DNA of 64,000 bases from Citreicoccus inhibens (GTDB lineage Bacteria > Myxococcota > Myxococcia > Myxococcales > Myxococcaceae), in contig NZ_JAHNZT010000001.1 in the NCBI RefSeq assembly GCF_019039035.1, forward strand, positions 398,049-462,048, written 5' to 3'. Positions within the stretch are counted from its first letter, which is position 1, and each line of letters opens with the position of its first letter. The translations under genes and the position numbers were made by a program. Below the pieces are notes generated by a model. It was not told the DNA's origin. It ran no database searches and saw only the letters and a list, made by a program, of their open reading frames with translations. Below are positions 59,710 through 64,000 of this stretch, one piece after another.

Positions 59710-62700
59710 ATGACTGCGGCCAAGAAGGGCGGACGGGCGGAGAAGGCGGTCCTGTCCCGCCAGGAAATCGCGACGCGCAAACGCGCGCTGCAAGACAAGC
59801 GGATGAAGGCTTCCGGGGGCGCAAGTCCGGCCAGGCGCGCCCTGCTGGGAGTCGTCCTCCTGACCGGCTCGCTGCTCTCCCTCCTGTCGGTCGCGACGTT
59901 CGACGCGCACGACCGCGTGGGCCCCGGCTTCCGCAACGCGGTGGGCCCCATGGGGCACCTCATCGCCGAGACGCTCCGCGGCATGCTGGGCGTTTGCGCC
60001 TATCTGGTTCCCTTGGCCGGCCTCTACGCGGCCGTCGTGCTCTTCGTCGGCAATCGGGACCGCAAGCGCCTGCCGCAAATCATCTCGCTGGCGCTGCTCA
60101 CCTGCAGCGTGGCGGTGCTCGCGCAGCTCCTCTTCGCCAAGGACCCGGGCTGGGCGCACCCCCCGGGCGGCGCGCTGGGCGCGGGCCTGGGCGGCGTGAT
60201 GGAGGGACTGTTCTCCACGGTGGGCACCGTCATCCTCGTGACGGCGGTCAGCGCCGCGGCCCTCATCGTCGGCACGCAGTACACGTTCTTCAAGCTGTGC
60301 TCGCTCGTGTGGGCCGGGATGTGCGTCCTGGGCCGCCGCATCGCCGAGTCCAGCCACGTCTTCTGGGAGGCCCAGAAGGTCGCGTACAAGGAGCGCCAGG
60401 AGCGCGTGGCGGCGGAGAAGCTCGAGGAGGCCGCCTTCCTCGCGCAGATTGAAGCGGACGAGGAGGAGCTCGCCGAAGCCGAGCGCCTGGTCGAGGAGGC
60501 AGAGGCCGCCGAGGCGGAGGCCATGGCCGAGGAGGCCGTGCGGCTCGCGCGTCAGTCCGAGAAGGAGCAGGCCGCCGCCGCGAAGCAGGCACTCAAGGAG
60601 GGCCGCGAGCGCGCGAAGCTGGAGAAGAAGCTCGGCCGAGGCGAGGACTCGCCCGAGGAGACGGACGCCGAAGTGTCCTCGCCCCCGGTCGAGGCACGTC
60701 CCGCGGAGAAGCGCCCCGCCCCGGGCGCCGACCCGGCCTGGGCCGCGTCGTTCCTCGCGCCGCAGCCGAACCCCGTCGCGCCCGACGCCACCGAGCCGCC
60801 TCGCAAGGGACGCAAGGGTCCGCAGATCGTCACCGCGCCCACGGCCGCCACCACGCCTCCGCCGTCCGCCCCTGCGCCGCTCGCGCCCGTGGTCGCGGAG
60901 CCGGTGCAGCCGCAGGCCGCCGCGCCCACGGCGGGTGCCATCGTGCCTGCGCCGAAGTCGGAGCTGGCGCGCATGCCGCTCATCGTGGAGCCCAAGGCCC
61001 CGCCCAAGCCCACGGCGCCGCGCAAGAACCAGGACCAGTTCGAGTTCATCGGAGACCGCAAGAGCTTCTCGCTGCCGCCGCTCGACGTGCTCGAGTGCGA
61101 CAAGAAGGAGCGCTCGGCGCTCGACAAGGACGCGTTCCTCGTCACCGCGGAGAAGCTGCGCGCGAAGCTGGCGGACTTCGGCATCGTGGGCGAGGTGGTG
61201 GAGATCCGCCCCGGCCCCGTCGTCACCATGTACGAGTTCTTGCCGGGCCCGGGCATCAAGGTCAGCAAGATCGCCGCGCTCCAGGACGACCTCGCGATGG
61301 CGATGGAAGCCATGCGCGTGCGCATCGTCGCGCCCATTCCCGGCAAGGGCGTGGTGGGCATCGAGGTCCCCAACCGCGACCGAGAGACGGTCTTCCTCAA
61401 GGAGATCGCCGAGCAGGACACGTTCCAGAAGGGGTCGAGCAAGCTCACCATGTGCGTGGGCAAGGACATCGAGGGCATGCCCTACGTCTTCGATCTCGCG
61501 AAGGCGCCCCACCTGCTCATCGCAGGCACCACCGGCTCGGGTAAGTCCGTGGCGGTGAACTCCATGATCATGAGCATCCTCCTCAAGGCCACGCCCGAGG
61601 AGGTCCGCTTCATCATGGTGGACCCGAAGATGTTGGAGTTGTCCGTCTACGAAGGCATCCCCCACCTGCTCCTGCCGGTGGTGACGGATCCGAAGAAGGC
61701 GGCGCTCGCGCTGCGCTGGGCCGTGGAGGAGATGGAGCGCCGCTACCAGCTCCTGTCCGAGGCAGGCGTGCGCAACATCGCCGGCTACAACAAGCTGGTG
61801 GAGAGCAGCGCCTCGGACGTGAAGGCCGCGCTGTCGCCCGAGCCCGCGAAGAAGGGCAAGCCCAAGAAGATGCTGGTGCTCGACGTGGAGGGCGCAGAGC
61901 AGCCCGTCTCCGCGGGCATCTCCAGCGAGGGCATGGGCGTGGCGGCACCGCGCGAGGATGAGGAAGATCTGCGCGAGGCGGTGATGTCCGCCGACCCGTC
62001 CGAGGTCGACGCGGAGTTCGAGGAGGACGGAGCGCTGGACGTCGCGCCCGCGTCGGAAGCCGCCTCGGCGCCGGAGAAGAAGGAGCTCAAGAAGCTGCCG
62101 TACATCGTGGTCATCATCGACGAGCTGGCGGACCTGATGATGGTCGCCAGCCGCGAGGTGGAGACCTACGTGGCGCGGCTCGCGCAGATGGCGCGCGCGG
62201 CCGGCATCCACCTGATGGTCGCAACGCAGCGCCCGTCCACGGACGTCGTCACCGGCATCATCAAGGCCAACTTCCCCACGCGCATCAGCTTCATGCTGCG
62301 CTCGAAGCCGGACTCGATGACGATTCTCGGAACGGTGGGCGCCGAGGCGCTGCTCGGCATGGGCGACATGCTCATCATGCCGCCCACGAGCGCGCACCTG
62401 CAGCGCGTCCACGGCGCCTTCGTGTCGGAGAACGAAATCAAGAAGGCGGTGGACCACCTCCGTGCGCAGGGCAAGCCGGTGTACGACGAGTCCATCCTCA
62501 AGCCGCGCGACGAGGACGTGGAGGGCGGAGGCGAGGAGGACGAGCTGTCCGACGAGCTCTACGACCAGGCGCTCGCGGCCGTCAGCGAGATGCGCTCGGT
62601 GTCCATCTCCATGCTCCAGCGCAAGATGCGCATCGGCTACAACCGAGCAGCGCGGATGATCGAACGGATGGAGCGAGACGGAATCGTCGGAGCCGCGGAC

Positions 62701-62766
62701 GGAGCCAAGCCGCGAGAGGTTCTCATCCGAGGACTGGGCGACATGCCGGGCGCGGGAGCGATGTAG
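59710..62766 (+). CDS. ftsK: DNA translocase FtsK/SpoIIIE
   Basis: The protein has 1018 residues from ATG 59710. Several membrane helices lie in the first 200 residues (LGVVLLTGSLLSLLSV, CAYLVPLAGLYAAVVLFV, IISLALLTCSVAVLAQLLF, TVILVTAVSAAALIVG). Residues about 220-440 are a charged, Ala/Glu then Pro-rich linker. The motor begins near 450: VVEIRPGPVVTMYEFLPGPGIKVSKI, Walker A GTTGSGKS (606-613), Walker B YIVVIIDELADLMM (D804). The gamma winged helix ends it (SISMLQRKMRIGYNRAARMIERMERDGIV). About 90 extra acidic residues (about 697-795) sit between the two Walker motifs. It moves DNA at the division septum. A strong terminator follows. Confidence 0.94.
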   Translation: MTAAKKGGRAEKAVLSRQEIATRKRALQDKRMKASGGASPARRALLGVVLLTGSLLSLLSVATFDAHDRVGPGFRNAVGPMGHLIAETLRGMLGVCAYLVPLAGLYAAVVLFVGNRDRKRLPQIISLALLTCSVAVLAQLLFAKDPGWAHPPGGALGAGLGGVMEGLFSTVGTVILVTAVSAAALIVGTQYTFFKLCSLVWAGMCVLGRRIAESSHVFWEAQKVAYKERQERVAAEKLEEAAFLAQIEADEEELAEAERLVEEAEAAEAEAMAEEAVRLARQSEKEQAAAAKQALKEGRERAKLEKKLGRGEDSPEETDAEVSSPPVEARPAEKRPAPGADPAWAASFLAPQPNPVAPDATEPPRKGRKGPQIVTAPTAATTPPPSAPAPLAPVVAEPVQPQAAAPTAGAIVPAPKSELARMPLIVEPKAPPKPTAPRKNQDQFEFIGDRKSFSLPPLDVLECDKKERSALDKDAFLVTAEKLRAKLADFGIVGEVVEIRPGPVVTMYEFLPGPGIKVSKIAALQDDLAMAMEAMRVRIVAPIPGKGVVGIEVPNRDRETVFLKEIAEQDTFQKGSSKLTMCVGKDIEGMPYVFDLAKAPHLLIAGTTGSGKSVAVNSMIMSILLKATPEEVRFIMVDPKMLELSVYEGIPHLLLPVVTDPKKAALALRWAVEEMERRYQLLSEAGVRNIAGYNKLVESSASDVKAALSPEPAKKGKPKKMLVLDVEGAEQPVSAGISSEGMGVAAPREDEEDLREAVMSADPSEVDAEFEEDGALDVAPASEAASAPEKKELKKLPYIVVIIDELADLMMVASREVETYVARLAQMARAAGIHLMVATQRPSTDVVTGIIKANFPTRISFMLRSKPDSMTILGTVGAEALLGMGDMLIMPPTSAHLQRVHGAFVSENEIKKAVDHLRAQGKPVYDESILKPRDEDVEGGGEEDELSDELYDQALAAVSEMRSVSISMLQRKMRIGYNRAARMIERMERDGIVGAADGAKPREVLIRGLGDMPGAGAM

Positions 62767-62789
62767 CCATCAGGCAACGGTCGTCCCCA

Positions 62790-62828
62790 CGGGGGTGCTC
62801 CAGACGCAAGTCTGGAGCACCCCCGTTT
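62790..62828 (+). terminator. Intrinsic terminator of ftsK
   Basis: CGGGGGTGCTCCAGAC (62790-62805) pairs perfectly over 16 bp with GTCTGGAGCACCCCCG (62810-62825) around a GCAA tetraloop, followed by TTTCATT. It starts 23 bases after the ftsK stop codon. This is the strongest terminator in the window. Confidence 0.85.
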
Positions 62829-63032
62829 CATTGGGTGGACACGCTGAAGGCAAGTGGCTCGCCGTGGAGAGCCCAACCCCCAGTGGGACCGCGCAGGCTG
62901 ACGACAACCCAGGAACCAGGCTCCAGGCCCCTGCCCTGGCCACCTCGACCGTGGCGCCGCGCAACCGGACGAACGGTCGCGCCCACCTTGCAGGTTCCCA
63001 AGCGGCCCAGGGTCGCGTAAGGGCGAGGAATC

Positions 63033-64000
63033 ATGGCTGAACGCCTCCTTCTTTTCGCCACCACCGCCCGCGGCACCGAGGACCTGCTGGCCGCCGAGCT
63101 CAAAGACCTCGGCGCGAAACGCATCCGTCAGGACCGCGGCGGTGTCCGATTCCTCGCGTCCCTCGATGAGGCGCTGCAAGTCTGTCTGTGGTCGCGCATC
63201 GCCATGCGAGTCCTCTACCCCCTGGGCGAGTTCGACGCCCCGGGCGCGGAGGGCCTCTACGAAGCCGCCGCGAGCGTGCCATGGGAGGAGCACCTCACCA
63301 CGCACCACACCTTCGCGGTGGACGCGACGCTGAAGGACACCACGCACGCGCACTCGGGCTTCGTGGCGCTCAAGGTCAAGGACGCCATCGTGGACCGCCT
63401 TCGCGAGAAGCTCGGGGCCCGTCCCGACGTGAACACGCGCGACCCGGACGTGAGCGTGGTGGCGCACCTCGTCCGAGACAAGCTATCGCTCTCGCTCGAC
63501 CTGTGCGGCGATCCCCTCCACCGCCGCGGCTATCGCGTGCGCCCCACCGCCGCGCCGCTGAAGGAAACCCTCGCGGCCGCCATCCTGCGCGCGGCCAACT
63601 ACACGGGCGAAGAGGCCGTGGTGGACCCAATGTGCGGCTCGGGCACGCTGCTGATTGAAGCGGGCCTCATCGCACGCCGCCGGGCCCCCGGCATCGCGCG
63701 CAGCTTCGCCGTCGAGCGGTGGCCCGGAATGGGCCCTCGCGCACGCGAACTGCTCGCGGACATGCGCGCGGATGCTCGCCGCAACGAGCGCAAGGTCGAG
63801 GTCCCCCTCTTGGGCTTCGACAAGAGCGACGAGGCCCTGGAGGCCGCCAGCCGCAACGTCAAAGCCGCGAAGCTCTTCGAGGAGATTCGCCTGTCCGAGG
63901 GCGATGCCACCCATCCCCTCCCCGTGCCCGAGGGAGGCGGCCTGCTCGTCACGAACCCGCCGTACGGAGATCGCCTGGGCTCCGGCGGACAGAAGGGCAT
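63033..64000 (+). CDS. THUMP-domain RNA methyltransferase (RlmL/RlmKL-like), 3' truncated by window edge
   Basis: About 322 residues are visible from ATG 63033 and the frame is open at the window end. The ferredoxin-like/THUMP N-terminus runs from LLLFATTARGTEDLLAAELKDLGAKRI through about 160, with SLSLDLCGDPLHRRGYRVRPTAAPLKETLAAAIL (quoted in part). The Rossmann methyltransferase has VVDPMCGSGTLLIEAGLIARR (motif I near 198) and VTNPPYGDRLGS (motif IV, N-P-P-Y near 308), the N6-adenine/N2-guanine methyltransferase signature. Family members add N2-methylguanosine to 23S rRNA or tRNA. Whether it carries a second RlmK-like methyltransferase domain cannot be seen. Confidence 0.9.
   Translation, partial: MAERLLLFATTARGTEDLLAAELKDLGAKRIRQDRGGVRFLASLDEALQVCLWSRIAMRVLYPLGEFDAPGAEGLYEAAASVPWEEHLTTHHTFAVDATLKDTTHAHSGFVALKVKDAIVDRLREKLGARPDVNTRDPDVSVVAHLVRDKLSLSLDLCGDPLHRRGYRVRPTAAPLKETLAAAILRAANYTGEEAVVDPMCGSGTLLIEAGLIARRRAPGIARSFAVERWPGMGPRARELLADMRADARRNERKVEVPLLGFDKSDEALEAASRNVKAAKLFEEIRLSEGDATHPLPVPEGGGLLVTNPPYGDRLGSGGQKG

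Noticed and set aside
59665-62457. Reverse-strand ORF of 930 residues opposite ftsK
   Set aside because: Leu/Arg/His-rich shadow of FtsK; no motif.
62770-63032. A small gene between ftsK and the methyltransferase
   Set aside because: Short frames on both strands span the terminator stem and lack ribosome binding sites; the stretch holds only the terminator and leader.

Overview
The window is high-GC DNA (roughly 68-70%) with the gene style of a myxobacterium, most likely suborder Cystobacterineae (Myxococcus, Corallococcus, Archangium or Cystobacter type). Support comes from a MYXO-CTERM sorting signal on one secreted protein, an RpoH/SigB-SigC-type sigma factor, a Ser/Thr kinase fused to PilZ and TPR segments, zinc-finger anti-sigma-like proteins, and an NRPS locus set among housekeeping genes. 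There are no rRNA genes, insertion sequences, CRISPR arrays or phage genes.

Regions. 1-3744: end of a zinc-finger membrane protein gene, a secreted beta-sandwich protein, and an ECF-like sigma factor with a soluble double zinc-finger partner. 4086-8165: a PPP-type phosphatase, then a Ro ribonucleoprotein locus with a Y RNA carrying a circularly permuted tRNA-like module, a Ro60/Rsr-like vWA protein, an unknown protein and a JAMM-motif protein. 8179-21154: an acyl-CoA-binding protein and a candidate biosynthetic cluster: two tandem acyltransferases each fused to the C-terminal (C-Ala/DHHA1) domain of alanyl-tRNA synthetase, an NRPS ordered C-A-T-A-T-C-TE with predicted Ser and Ala codes, and an MFS exporter. 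21164-25507: a DUF2267 protein and two flavin oxidases. 25609-30234: DUF2905, endonuclease V, two secreted proteins, and a small protein with a ThiF/E1-like enzyme. 30213-34465: an RpoH-like sigma factor, two beta-helix secreted proteins and a small ORF. 34578-36000: tRNA-Pro, an HNH nuclease and a cytochrome c lipoprotein. 36093-41871: a ClpB-type AAA+ ATPase fused to an RF2-like domain lacking SPF and GGQ, and a BlaI / M56-transglycosylase pair with two operators.

42057-64000 is mostly housekeeping: rnj-yajQ-hypothetical-rimO on the plus strand; rplU-rpmA-obg-trmH-lolA-lipoprotein on the minus strand; a small lipoprotein whose ribosome binding site lies in a hairpin; a kinase-PilZ-J-like-TPR protein; a 2-oxoglutarate oxygenase; a zinc-ribbon-gatC-gatA-gatB operon; ftsK with its terminator; and the start of a THUMP-domain RNA methyltransferase cut by the window end.

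The observations most worth follow-up are the Y RNA/Ro/JAMM locus, the acyltransferase-C-Ala tandem beside the NRPS, and the ClpB-RF2 fusion. All assignments come from reading motifs and base pairing; no database search was run.
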